Positions 1 through 7,549 are shown, numbered from the stretch's first letter. The stretch is DNA of 28,636 nucleotides from CAZEDL01 sp964585245 (GCA_964585245.1 CAZPCV010000013.1:1-28636); one strand, 5' to 3'. A program made the numbers and translations. The notes: generated by a model not told the origin, from the sequence alone.

Positions 1-402
1 TTGCCGCTGTCGCGCTCTACGTTCGACGATCTACCGCCAGGATATTGGCATATGTATCCGTTTGAATCTAAATTTGGCACTGACCCGGCTTATGATTTAA
101 TTAAATTAGAACGCCCGGCCAAAATTCCCAAAAAATTAGAGAGTCTGATCACAGAAATTGCCATCGATACCTATAATATTCTCGATGCACATGATTACGC
201 CCGCGTGGAAATGCGCGTGGATAAGGATAATAATCCGTATGTGATTGAGCTTAACCCTAATCCATCGATCGGCAGTGATGCGGGCACTATCAAGTGCGCC
301 AAGCTGGCCGGGTATGATTATGGTGATTTCTTGGAGCTGATCCTTAGTTCGGCCGTGCAGTGGTATAAAAATCGGCCTCCGTTTTATCATTTGAGCGCTT
401 AG
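1..402 (+). CDS. ATP-grasp ligase, D-Ala-D-Ala-ligase-like (3' fragment)
   Basis: This is the C-terminal 133 residues of an ATP-grasp enzyme whose beginning lies left of the window. The TTG at base 1 is unlikely to be the real start, because the piece opens in the middle of the catalytic fold. Visible signature: RVEMRVD (about residues 68-74) followed by VIELNPNPSIG (81-91). This is the Arg/acidic/Glu-x-Asn set that binds Mg-ATP in D-alanine-D-alanine ligases and relatives; the acidic residue after Arg is Glu where Asp is usual. The tail is short. The substrate cannot be read from the fragment. The true ddl homologue lies 3.3 kb downstream, with two paralogous unknown proteins in between, so this enzyme may serve the same pathway rather than cell-wall synthesis. 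The stop is 42 bases before the promoter at 445, with no convincing terminator between. Confidence 0.8.
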   Translation: MPLSRSTFDDLPPGYWHMYPFESKFGTDPAYDLIKLERPAKIPKKLESLITEIAIDTYNILDAHDYARVEMRVDKDNNPYVIELNPNPSIGSDAGTIKCAKLAGYDYGDFLELILSSAVQWYKNRPPFYHLSA

Positions 403-444
403 TTTTTCAAAAAAGTAAGATGACACTCACTACTTATAAAACTA

Positions 445-473
445 TTGACCAAAACTGATATTAGTAGTATACT
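445..473 (+). promoter_or_regulatory. Sigma70-type promoter for the twin-protein/ddl operon
   Basis: TTGACC (445-450), a 17-base spacer and TATACT (468-473) make a near-consensus promoter in the gap after the ATP-grasp fragment. The predicted transcript start is about 480. It points toward the first twin gene and leaves a leader of about 168 bases before the ATG at 648. A second Pribnow-like TATAAT at 584-589 has no good -35 and is not called. Confidence 0.65.
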
Positions 474-518
474 GTCTGTTTAGCTAAGGAGAAAGCTATA
501 AGTAATCAGTCATTCATT

Positions 519-611
519 ATGACGCACTATTCTGCGGCAGAAGAAGGCGGGACAGACAGTGTAAGTATTATAAAAAATTATAGTATAATTCATAAGAACG
601 CTATTGCCTAA
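519..611 (+). CDS. Possible 30-residue leader ORF
   Basis: An ATG at 519 opens a 30-codon frame ending in TAA at 609-611, three bases before the stem of the terminator at 615-636. The peptide is not rich in one amino acid, so a classic amino-acid attenuator is not indicated. AAGGAG at 486-491 is too far upstream (27 bases) to serve this ATG. It is reported because the carA leader has the same arrangement: short ORF, stop, then terminator within a few bases. It may be fortuitous. Confidence 0.2.
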   Translation: MTHYSAAEEGGTDSVSIIKNYSIIHKNAIA

Positions 612-614
612 TAG

Positions 615-641
615 CCCAAGGTTTGCATGCCTTGGGTTTTT
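615..641 (+). terminator. Intrinsic terminator/attenuator before the first twin gene
   Basis: CCCAAGG (615-621), an 8-base loop, CCTTGGG (630-636) and then TTTTT (637-641). It ends only 6 bases before the ATG at 648 of the gene it precedes. It lies downstream of that gene's own promoter, so it would act within the operon leader. Confidence 0.6.
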
Positions 642-647
642 GATTAT

Positions 648-2192
648 ATGGAAGAAACACAAGAAAATTTGCAGAAAAACTTTTCTAAACTAAAGGAAGT
701 CGTATTTGCACATCGTCCGGTATTGAGAGAAATTCTAGAAAAATACGGCAAGAAAAGCTTGTTCGATTTTATTGCTAATTATACCACCGCTCCTTCGGCC
801 ACTCCGGCTAAAATCCGCAAAGAAGCCGTATTAAAAATTATTCAAGAAGAAGTAGAAAAAAAATTGGGCAGCAAAGAGTTGGCTGCAGAAGTGGTGCAGC
901 AAATGCGTCACTATTATTATGTTTCTACCACCGATCATTATGGGCCGCTGTACCATCCCTGGGTACTGAACTTTAATTTAGTGACGGCCATGTCATATCT
1001 CGACAACCCAGATCCGGAGTTAAAACACATTGTTACCCTGGCCTGTTCGAATGTTTCTTTGAATAACTTTTCTTTTCCCCGCGGGTTCGCTTTTACTAGT
1101 AACGCTACCGGCAAATTAAAATCAAACCGTTTATCCTTTTTACCGAGCAATTCACATTCTTTTCCAGTGTATGGTTTTCGCGCGTATCGCGCGGACGAAG
1201 TGACAAAGGTTAAAAAACAATTGCAAGAAAAAGTAAAAAATAAAGAAGTTTTGGCCGAAGAGGCGGGCGCTCTAACCAAAATTATTGATGAGGTGTATGG
1301 TAACGAGCGAGTGTTGGCACAAACTAGCTACGCAGACCAAGTAACCATGACCAACTACGCGTTGTGGAACAAGCTTGTGCCAAGCCAAAATGGTAAGCAG
1401 GTAAGTTTTGTTTATTTGGAACAAGAATGGATTGTGGCACGGCTTTTAATCGAGCATCATTTATACGCCGATACCACCATCAATCATTTGTTGTTTGATG
1501 AAGAAGCCGAAACAATGCTGGAAAATAATTTTTATGGCTTGCCAGAAGCTTTTTCTAAGCGCGAAAAAGTGGGTACGTATTTATTTTGGGCTTTGCCGCG
1601 CGTGAATTGCAACCATCGTTTAAAACTATGGAAGCAGGGGAGGTATTTGGTAGACGATGACGGAATTTACAAAGTAGAACTGACCCCAGATGCCATTCGG
1701 GATGCATTGTTAAAGAAAGAGCTGATCCCGAGCGTGCTCTTGACGTTTATGACTATGTCTTTTTATCACGGGTTAACATGTTTAGGTGGTTTGGGGCAGA
1801 TTAACTATTTGCCGAGACTGAAAGAAGCCTATCTTAAACTGCAGGAACAGCGGGGGGATAAAATTAGCGTGGAAGTCTGTGAGCCAGTACCAACTAAACA
1901 GCTTGGGGGTGAAGTTACTGTGGCGCTGACTCATACTTCACAAGGTGATACGGCACCAGCGACTTTGTTTGACCTTTTGCTTCATCGCCGTGACGACATG
2001 TGGCGAACACTGAATGAGCAAGCCCAAACAATTTCTTTGGAAGAGGCGATTGTTCCTATGTTTCCAGAGGATTATCCGATGGTGTGCCCACAAGAGCAGC
2101 GAGAAGACGCGGTAAGTGCTCTCTCGCCCAAAACAGTTACCAAACTGATGGGGTTAGATCACAAAATAAAGCCGTGTGCTTTTATCAGATAG
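648..2192 (+). CDS. Uncharacterised 'DHxGP' protein, twin A
   Basis: This 514-residue protein has no function I can recognise. It has no signal peptide or obvious membrane segment, so it is probably cytosolic. It is a paralogue of the next gene over its full length. Shared blocks: RPxLxEI..xGKKSLF (23-39), VST-DHYGP-LYH (92-103), a Ser/Asn-rich stretch ending NNFSFPRG (139-146), LSFLP, FYGLPEAFS, LFWAL, HGLTCLGGLGQ, PVPTKQLGG and TPATLFDL. The invariant His, Asp, Asn, Gly and Arg residues suggest an enzyme, perhaps metal-dependent, but that is inference. I start it at the ATG at 648 rather than the in-frame ATG at 627, because 627 lies inside the terminator hairpin and the homology to twin B begins only after 648. 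The gene lies between two D-Ala-D-Ala-ligase-like ATP-grasp genes. No Shine-Dalgarno sequence is visible. Confidence 0.8.
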   Translation: MEETQENLQKNFSKLKEVVFAHRPVLREILEKYGKKSLFDFIANYTTAPSATPAKIRKEAVLKIIQEEVEKKLGSKELAAEVVQQMRHYYYVSTTDHYGPLYHPWVLNFNLVTAMSYLDNPDPELKHIVTLACSNVSLNNFSFPRGFAFTSNATGKLKSNRLSFLPSNSHSFPVYGFRAYRADEVTKVKKQLQEKVKNKEVLAEEAGALTKIIDEVYGNERVLAQTSYADQVTMTNYALWNKLVPSQNGKQVSFVYLEQEWIVARLLIEHHLYADTTINHLLFDEEAETMLENNFYGLPEAFSKREKVGTYLFWALPRVNCNHRLKLWKQGRYLVDDDGIYKVELTPDAIRDALLKKELIPSVLLTFMTMSFYHGLTCLGGLGQINYLPRLKEAYLKLQEQRGDKISVEVCEPVPTKQLGGEVTVALTHTSQGDTAPATLFDLLLHRRDDMWRTLNEQAQTISLEEAIVPMFPEDYPMVCPQEQREDAVSALSPKTVTKLMGLDHKIKPCAFIR

Positions 2193-2207
2193 CATATCTT
2201 AATATAT

Positions 2208-3734
2208 ATGACAAATGCAGAAGTTGGCGCAGTTATAGAAAAATTAAAAAAAGCTATTTGGGATAGGCGACCTATTTTAGGAGAAATAATTGATCGGCAT
2301 GGGAAAAAATCTCTTTTCGAGTATGCTTTGGATTTTTTAGATATAAATAAAACCCCTAGGCTTGCCTGTCGCCGACACGAATTAGTAGATGTGGCGGCTA
2401 GTATTGCCTCTAAAAGACTGGGAGAAAAAGTGGGAGACGGAGTACGTAAACAACTCTCGTCTTATCCGCTTGTTTCTACAGCAGATCATCACGGTCCTAT
2501 AACCCATTCGTTTTTTGTTAACTCAAATATAGTGGGAGCGTTGCCAATTATTGCCAATGGTTCGGAAATTGAATATTTGATCGATTTTTCTTTTGCCAGT
2601 GTTTCCATGAACAATTCTTCCTACCCGCGGGGCATACTGTTTCATTCTGGAGACGAACAGGAGGATCAGGTACAAAAACTTTCGATTATTCCCGACAAGT
2701 TTAAAATGTCGGTAGTACAGGCCATGCCTGCTTTTACCCCGGATATGGTTCTGGCGGCCAAGAATGAACTAAAGAAAAAGAATGGATTAAATAAGCAGTC
2801 CGATCAAATAATGCAAATAAAAATTGAGTCATTTTTGGAAAGTATATTTGAAGACAAAAATGTGTTGAATCAACCAGATTTTGCTTCACAAGTGACGTTG
2901 ATTAACTTTAATTTGTGGAGACAATTTTTTAAAACTGAGGTGCAGAAAATACCAGATCTTATTTATTTGGAAATAGAAACAGTAGTGAGCGAAGTTTTGA
3001 TCAAGTGTCATTTTAACAACCCCGAATCGATGCTCTACAAGCTGATTTTTGATAAAAAGTATCGACAGTTACTTCAAAAACATTTTAACAATATTCCAGG
3101 GGCTTTTTCTGTGGAAAAAGATTGGGGAAGTTTTCTGTTTTGGGCGATTGATGAAAAAATGCATCGAGTTCGTTTGTGGGCCGAAGAAGATACACTCCAT
3201 TCCGCTTTACGTAGGCATGTTTTTGAGCTAAAACCGTCTTCAATCGCCGAGGCCTTGCGAAAAAAACAATTATTTCCCAGCATGATGCTGTGTTATGTGG
3301 TTGTGTCGCTATATTACGGCATGAAATGTTTGGGGGGGTTTTCTCAGGTTCACGATCTCACTCTTACCAAAAAGGCTTGGCAAAATTTTTTGCAAGAATG
3401 CGGAGAAACAGAAGAGAGCCAAGCGGTAGAGCCGGTGCAGACCAAAGAGTTTGGGGGGGATGGTATTGTTCTGGCTTATTTGCGTGATTCTCAAGGTCAA
3501 TTAACTCCCGCTACTGGTATTGATTTGGCAATAAAGAACATTTTTTCAATGAAAGATTTTTTGGAAATTTCTAAAAAAATGAGTCTGCATGATCTTTTTT
3601 TACCGCTTCTCCCAGAAATATACCAGGTATTATACCCCCAAACAGAGCGAGATGCGGTACTTAGTAATATGATGCCAAATAAAATAATTGATTTTATAAA
3701 ATTGTCGGATAAATTATCGTATGAAAAAAATTAA
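2208..3734 (+). CDS. Uncharacterised 'DHHGP' protein, twin B
   Basis: 508 residues, colinear with twin A and clearly its paralogue, probably an old tandem duplication. Conserved blocks: RPILGEI..HGKKSLF (21-38), VSTADHHGPITH (89-100), ASVSMNNSSYPRG (130-142), LSIIP, QVTLINFNLW, NNIPGAFS, GSFLFWAI, LFPSMML, YGMKCLGGFSQ, EPVQTKEFGG and TPATGIDL. The DHHGPxxH block could be a metal or phosphate site, but it does not sit in a DHH-phosphoesterase context that I recognise. The gene starts 15 bases after twin A stops, and its last 14 bases overlap the start of ddl, so the three are almost certainly cotranscribed and the last two translationally coupled. The function is unknown. Two copies kept in tandem suggest a heteromer or two related substrates. 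Confidence 0.85.
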   Translation: MTNAEVGAVIEKLKKAIWDRRPILGEIIDRHGKKSLFEYALDFLDINKTPRLACRRHELVDVAASIASKRLGEKVGDGVRKQLSSYPLVSTADHHGPITHSFFVNSNIVGALPIIANGSEIEYLIDFSFASVSMNNSSYPRGILFHSGDEQEDQVQKLSIIPDKFKMSVVQAMPAFTPDMVLAAKNELKKKNGLNKQSDQIMQIKIESFLESIFEDKNVLNQPDFASQVTLINFNLWRQFFKTEVQKIPDLIYLEIETVVSEVLIKCHFNNPESMLYKLIFDKKYRQLLQKHFNNIPGAFSVEKDWGSFLFWAIDEKMHRVRLWAEEDTLHSALRRHVFELKPSSIAEALRKKQLFPSMMLCYVVVSLYYGMKCLGGFSQVHDLTLTKKAWQNFLQECGETEESQAVEPVQTKEFGGDGIVLAYLRDSQGQLTPATGIDLAIKNIFSMKDFLEISKKMSLHDLFLPLLPEIYQVLYPQTERDAVLSNMMPNKIIDFIKLSDKLSYEKN

Positions 3735-4845
3735 CATTGCTGTAATTTTCGGCGGTAAATCACAAGAACATGAAGTTTCCCTGGTTTCGGCTTCACACAC
3801 TATCGAGGCGTTGCAAAAAGATAAAAAGTACCAAATTATTCCTATTGGAATTACGAAACAAGGCGCTTGGTATGTAGGAAAAAATATTCTGAATCTATTT
3901 AAAAACGGTTTAACAGAAGGTCTTTCGCCGGTTGTAATAGGGCTGGATAACACACAGAGAATCTTTATTACAAAAGGTGGGGGCAGAATCGAAAAGAAAA
4001 AAATCGACGTTGCTTTCCCTTTGGTTTCGGGGCCACATGGCGAAGACGGAGCTTTGCCTGGGCTGCTAGAAATGGCAGGTATCCCCTATGTGGGCGACGG
4101 AATCTTTGCTTCCAGCTGTTGTTTTGACAAAGTAAAAACAAAAGCCCTGCTATCTTCAGCTGATATCTCGCAAGTAAAGTACGAGTCTTTTGATAAAGAT
4201 GCTTGGTTAAAACAAAGATCACTGATAGAGAAGAAAATCGTTCAAAAAATTTCTTTTCCATGTTTTGTTAAACCAGCCCGCTGCGGTTCTAGTATCGGAG
4301 TTGCGAAAGTAAAAAAGTCTTCCGAACTCGTATCGGCGGTAAAGAGTGCGTTGTTGTATGATAATACAATAATCGTTGAAGCGGCGGTACCTAATGTAAT
4401 TGAGGTAGAGTGTTCGTTGTTGGGTAATGACCAGGTAGTAGTGTCAATTCCGGGAGAAATCCATTTTGACGGAGAGTTCTATGACTATAATGCGAAATAT
4501 ATTTCCAAAAAATGGGATATATCAATTCCGCCCAATCTGCCCAAAAAAATTACAGAAGAAGTGCGATTAATGGCTGTCCGCGCTTTTAAGGCAATAAATT
4601 GTTCTGGTTTTGCGCGAATTGATTTTTTGATAAATAGTAAGAGCGGTGAAATTTATTTAAATGAAATTAATACTGTTCCCAGTTTTCGCCCCGAAGGAGT
4701 TTTTGTTCGTCTTATGAAAACCGTGGGATATGATTTTAAAAAAGTAATCACCACTCTTTTAAATTTGGCTATTTTGCGCCACAAAAATGAGAATAAGTTG
4801 GTGATGGGTTTTAAGCCGGAGCAAGAATGGTATAAGAAGGCATAA
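3721..4845 (+). CDS. ddl: D-alanine--D-alanine ligase (or Ddl-like ligase)
   Basis: An ATP-grasp ligase of 374 residues, the usual Ddl size. The family joins two D-alanines for peptidoglycan precursors. N-terminal FGGKSQEHEVSLVSAS (10-25) carries the catalytic Glu. GEDGALPGLLEMAGIPYVG (107-125) is the expected dipeptide-ligase block, although the preceding PHGEDG differs from the usual HGxxGEDG. CGSSIGVAKV (188-197) holds the conserved Ser. The omega loop FYDYNAKY (253-260) has Tyr, which favours D-Ala over D-lactate. ARID (298-301) and EINTVPSF (315-322) supply the Arg, Asp, Glu and Asn that bind Mg-ATP. The start overlaps the end of twin B by 14 bases. Because it sits in an operon with the two unknown proteins, a different amino-acid substrate is possible. 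Confidence 0.9.
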   Translation: MKKINIAVIFGGKSQEHEVSLVSASHTIEALQKDKKYQIIPIGITKQGAWYVGKNILNLFKNGLTEGLSPVVIGLDNTQRIFITKGGGRIEKKKIDVAFPLVSGPHGEDGALPGLLEMAGIPYVGDGIFASSCCFDKVKTKALLSSADISQVKYESFDKDAWLKQRSLIEKKIVQKISFPCFVKPARCGSSIGVAKVKKSSELVSAVKSALLYDNTIIVEAAVPNVIEVECSLLGNDQVVVSIPGEIHFDGEFYDYNAKYISKKWDISIPPNLPKKITEEVRLMAVRAFKAINCSGFARIDFLINSKSGEIYLNEINTVPSFRPEGVFVRLMKTVGYDFKKVITTLLNLAILRHKNENKLVMGFKPEQEWYKKA

Positions 4846-4850
4846 AATAA

Positions 4851-4879
4851 TTGACAGTAAAATTTTTGGTATATAGTAT
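4851..4879 (+). promoter_or_regulatory. Sigma70-type promoter for the NIF3-like gene
   Basis: TTGACA (4851-4856), a 17-base spacer and TAGTAT (4874-4879). It begins 6 bases after the ddl stop codon and lies 22 bases before the ATG at 4902, giving a leader of roughly 16 bases with no Shine-Dalgarno sequence. Confidence 0.75.
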
Positions 4880-4901
4880 ATAAAAAATTAATCATTAAAT
4901 T

Positions 4902-5864
4902 ATGAATGTTCAGCAAATCTTTGAACTTGGCATTAAGCTGGGTATAGCGGCTGATCCGCGTGGAGAAAAAGGAGTTCGTAAACAATTGACCCGGGTGAAA
5001 AAAGAATATGAGGATCTAAAACCCGGTGAAAAAGAATATTTTGATTTAGATCGGTTAACTAATCCTTATCCGGATTGTGCAGTTCATGTTGATGACGGAA
5101 AAACTACAGTCAAACGTGTAATGGCGGGTATTGATATTAGTTCAAGCGATATCTTGTTAGCCAGCCAGCTTAATGAGCGGGGAAAAAAGATTGATTTAGT
5201 CATTTCACATCACCCGGTCGGGAAGGCGCTGGCCAACTTGCACGACGTAATGGCGATGTCGGTAGATGTCTATGAGCAAATGGGTATACCTGTTCATGTC
5301 GCTGAAAAGATTTTTGAAGAGCGGGTTCGAGAAGTCGGTCGCGGTGTGCATCCGCTCAATCATTTTCAATGTATAGATGTAGCCAGATTGCTTAATATTA
5401 ATTTTATTTCTACTCATACCATAACCGATAATCTGGTAAATGAGTTTGCTATTAAGTTGTTAAGCAAAGAAAAGCCAGAAACCTTAGGAGAAATTCTCAA
5501 ATTATTGCTTACCCAGACCGAATACAAGATTGCCAAAAAATTCGGGGCAGGTCCTCATATTATTGCTGGAGGTCCAAGTCATCGTACAGGAAAAATACTG
5601 GTAGAAATGACGGGCGGTACGAATCCTTCAAGCAAGGTGTATCAGCAATTATCCCAGTATGGCATCAGTACGGTGGTCGGTATGCATATGCGTGATGAGT
5701 CGATGCAAAAGGCGAGTGAGTCGCATATGAATGTATTAATCGCCGGCCACATGTCTTCCGATTCGCTGGGCATGAATCTGTTCCTCGACGAATTGGAAAA
5801 GAAAGGAATTGAAATCATCCCCTGCGGCGGGCTGATTCGTGTGAGCCGAAACAAGAAAAAGTAA
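4902..5864 (+). CDS. NIF3/DUF34-family metal-binding protein
   Basis: 320 residues. The NIF3/DUF34 (YbgI-like) family forms rings with a di-metal centre; the biochemical role is unsettled, and the old label 'GTP cyclohydrolase I type 2' is a poor guide. Expected ligands are visible: ISHHPVG (101-107) gives the paired His, THTITDN (171-177) matches the usual HT..D block, and GHMSSDSLGMN near residue 280 matches the C-terminal GH...E block with Asp where Glu is usual. An N-terminal extension of about 70 residues precedes the core. The gene has its own promoter (4851-4879) and ends in a strong terminator, so it is a single-gene unit. The neighbours do not indicate its substrate. Confidence 0.8.
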   Translation: MNVQQIFELGIKLGIAADPRGEKGVRKQLTRVKKEYEDLKPGEKEYFDLDRLTNPYPDCAVHVDDGKTTVKRVMAGIDISSSDILLASQLNERGKKIDLVISHHPVGKALANLHDVMAMSVDVYEQMGIPVHVAEKIFEERVREVGRGVHPLNHFQCIDVARLLNINFISTHTITDNLVNEFAIKLLSKEKPETLGEILKLLLTQTEYKIAKKFGAGPHIIAGGPSHRTGKILVEMTGGTNPSSKVYQQLSQYGISTVVGMHMRDESMQKASESHMNVLIAGHMSSDSLGMNLFLDELEKKGIEIIPCGGLIRVSRNKKK

Positions 5865-5877
5865 GTAATAATAGTTT

Positions 5878-5904
5878 AAAAAGAACGCCTAACGGCGTTC
5901 TTTT
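5878..5904 (+). terminator. Intrinsic terminator after the NIF3-like gene
   Basis: AAGAACGCC (5881-5889), TAAC loop, GGCGTTCTT (5894-5902), with an A-run before and a T-run to 5904. The symmetry would let it work on both strands, but the genes on both sides are rightward. Confidence 0.9.
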
Positions 5905-5941
5905 GCATAGTATCCAGATTGATATAAAAGCTAAATTTTAG

Positions 5942-5970
5942 TTGATTTTATTGTTTGAGGGTAGTAGTAT
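5942..5970 (+). promoter_or_regulatory. Candidate promoter for ruvA
   Basis: TTGATT (5942-5947), a 17-base spacer and TAGTAT (5965-5970), the same -10 hexamer as the NIF3-gene promoter. It lies 20 bases upstream of the ruvA ATG at 5991. Confidence 0.5.
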
Positions 5971-5990
5971 TAATAGACTTATTCCTAGTT

Positions 5991-6575
5991 ATGATTTCTC
6001 TTCTCAAAGGCACGATCGCGGAAATTTCCGGCAAAGAAATTACCCTCCTCACAAGCGGGGGGGTGGGGTATAAAATTCTGGGCAGTCCAGCCTTATTAAG
6101 CATATGCCAGCCAGGGAAAGAATCGACTGTTACCACTCATCTGGTGGTGCGCGAAGACGCTCTCGAGCTGTTTGGCTTTGTTGATCAATCCGAATCTGCG
6201 CTTTTCAAACATTTTTTATCGGTTAGTGGAGTTGGCCCCAAAACCGCCCTACAGCTGCTCGCTCTTGGCAGCGCGAACGATATCGCCGGCGCCGTTCACC
6301 GGGGTGATGTTAGCTATCTAACTACCGTCAGCGGTATTGGTAAGAAAACCGCCGAACGATTAATCGTGGAGCTGCGTTCAAAATTAAAAGATATGGGAAC
6401 AGCGCCAGCTGGATCGCAAGGCGGCACTAAACAAGATATGATTGGCGACGTAATTGACGCCTTGGTAGGGTTGGGGTACTCTGCCATCGAAGCGCGCGAA
6501 ACTATAAATAGATTAGATAGCCAAGGGAAAAACAGTGAGCAGCTGCTTAGAGAAGCTTTGCAAACTATCAAGTAA
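5991..6575 (+). CDS. ruvA: Holliday junction DNA helicase subunit RuvA
   Basis: 194 residues, normal RuvA length. RuvA binds four-way DNA junctions as a tetramer and loads the RuvB motor for branch migration. The N-terminal OB-fold domain begins MISLLKGTIAEI and includes VGYKI and LVVREDALELFGF (51-63). The two helix-hairpin-helix motifs are VSGVGPKTAL (78-87) and VSGIGKKTAE (113-122), followed by ELRSKLKD. The flexible linker (about 135-147) and the C-terminal RuvB-contact domain (148-194) are present. I chose ATG 5991 over the in-frame ATG at 5955 because it gives the family N-terminus and lies just downstream of the likely promoter. ruvB and ruvC are not in the window. Confidence 0.95.
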   Translation: MISLLKGTIAEISGKEITLLTSGGVGYKILGSPALLSICQPGKESTVTTHLVVREDALELFGFVDQSESALFKHFLSVSGVGPKTALQLLALGSANDIAGAVHRGDVSYLTTVSGIGKKTAERLIVELRSKLKDMGTAPAGSQGGTKQDMIGDVIDALVGLGYSAIEARETINRLDSQGKNSEQLLREALQTIK

Positions 6576-6594
6576 AGGCTATACAAGACAGCGT

Positions 6595-7470
6595 ATGGAC
6601 TCAGAAAGAAAAATGAGGGTAGAGGAAAAAGACGGGGAAAAATCCGCGTTTGACCGATTTTTTACGAAGGAGTATGAAACGCGTCTAGAAGAAAGCATGA
6701 GGCAAAACCTCTTAAATAGAATTGAACAACGCTTAAAGAACGAAACAGGTTTAGAAAAAGAGGCCTTTTCTAGGCCCCATTTAGAACAGTTGCCGAAAAT
6801 TTTAGAAACTGAAAAAGGATTCTCACGAAAGGTTGTCTCATTATATGAGAAAGTAGCGGATTCTGGTTCCGAAGGACCAGTTTTGTGGGATATAGATGAG
6901 GTGATGGGCACGAATAAAAGTTTCGGAGCCGTAGAAGGCGATCTTGGAATGGGTTATGAATTTGAGTTTAGACCCGTGTTGGGTGATTTGTTAAGGTTTG
7001 TTGGTCGGGAATTTTCAGGAGTTGAGTCTGGAATTTTAACCGCGAGGTTTGGAATTAATTCTTTTTTTGATAGAGATCCCAATTTTAAAAAGATTAAGAA
7101 TTTTTTTTCAGATCGCTTTGTGTATAGTGCTGGCGAGTTACTCGGCCTGACTACTAAAAATATAAATCAAGAGGATGTCTTGTTGTTAGAGAGTGCCAGA
7201 CAAGAGCTGATACAATGTGCTGAAGAGTCCGATGTTACACTGGATCTGTTGGGGATTGATAGAAATTTTAATTTGAGCAGTGTTAGTACTGAGATTACTA
7301 GGTCTGATGCGATTAAATGGCTGGCTCTTAGGGATTTGCGAAAAAAAATACCAGGGGTACAGTTGATAGAGGATGCTGGCATTGGCTCTGTTTTGGAGGG
7401 GCAAAATCAGGGGATATATGTGGGAAAATTGAAACCATACAAATCTGTATGCGTGAAGAATTTTACTTAA
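6595..7470 (+). CDS. HAD-like hypothetical protein
   Basis: A 291-residue protein that I recognise only at the fold level. The first 95 residues are charged and probably helical. The rest shows a plausible haloacid-dehalogenase motif order: VLWDIDEVMG (96-105) with Asp99 and Asp101 as motif I, GILTAR (146-151) with Thr149 as motif II, SDAIKWLAL (237-245) with Lys241 as motif III and LIEDAGIG (257-264) as motif IV. These predict a Mg-dependent phosphatase-type active site, but the order was judged by eye and the spacing is long. It starts 19 bases after the ruvA stop and is probably cotranscribed. ATG 6595 is preferred because the earlier in-frame start lies inside ruvA; ATG 6613 is an alternative. 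Confidence 0.6.
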   Translation: MDSERKMRVEEKDGEKSAFDRFFTKEYETRLEESMRQNLLNRIEQRLKNETGLEKEAFSRPHLEQLPKILETEKGFSRKVVSLYEKVADSGSEGPVLWDIDEVMGTNKSFGAVEGDLGMGYEFEFRPVLGDLLRFVGREFSGVESGILTARFGINSFFDRDPNFKKIKNFFSDRFVYSAGELLGLTTKNINQEDVLLLESARQELIQCAEESDVTLDLLGIDRNFNLSSVSTEITRSDAIKWLALRDLRKKIPGVQLIEDAGIGSVLEGQNQGIYVGKLKPYKSVCVKNFT

Positions 7471-7549
7471 CGGGATACGGTTTTCAGTAAAATATTTTTT
7501 AAAAATGTATATTTATTAATTAAGCTGCAAAGCTGTTAAATGTAATTAT

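Larger units (their letters stand above)
480..641 (+). promoter_or_regulatory. Hairpin-rich leader, candidate attenuator or structured RNA
   Basis: The 245-base gene-free stretch carries a run of small perfect hairpins after the promoter: 481-485/494-498 (TAGCT/AGCTA), 509-513/519-523 (GTCAT/ATGAC), 530-534/538-542 (TTCTG/CAGAA) and 601-605/610-614 (CTATT/AATAG). The last abuts a terminator hairpin at 615-636. A longer arm pair, 471-480 with 551-560, would close the first three hairpins into a multibranch junction. However, its left arm overlaps the -10 and would be mostly untranscribed from the predicted start. I match this to no known riboswitch class. The architecture (promoter, short ORF 519-611, terminator, start codon) fits attenuation. 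Confidence 0.4.

Noticed and set aside
471..560. tRNA or known riboswitch (T-box, SAM, ZTP, guanidine) in the first leader
   Set aside because: The multi-hairpin shape resembles a cloverleaf, but the conserved tRNA bases, T-box specifier/antiterminator sequence and known aptamer cores are absent.
584..589. Second promoter (TATAAT) before twin A
   Set aside because: A perfect -10, but the 17-base-spaced -35 position reads GTAAGT and there is no TG extension; the upstream TTGACC/TATACT pair is far better.
370..592. HEAT, TPR or pentapeptide repeats in the giant protein
   Set aside because: The residue positions are protein coordinates. The repeats are helical and regular, but lack the TPR pattern of small residues and the HEAT Pro/Asp/Arg positions, so no named repeat family is assigned.
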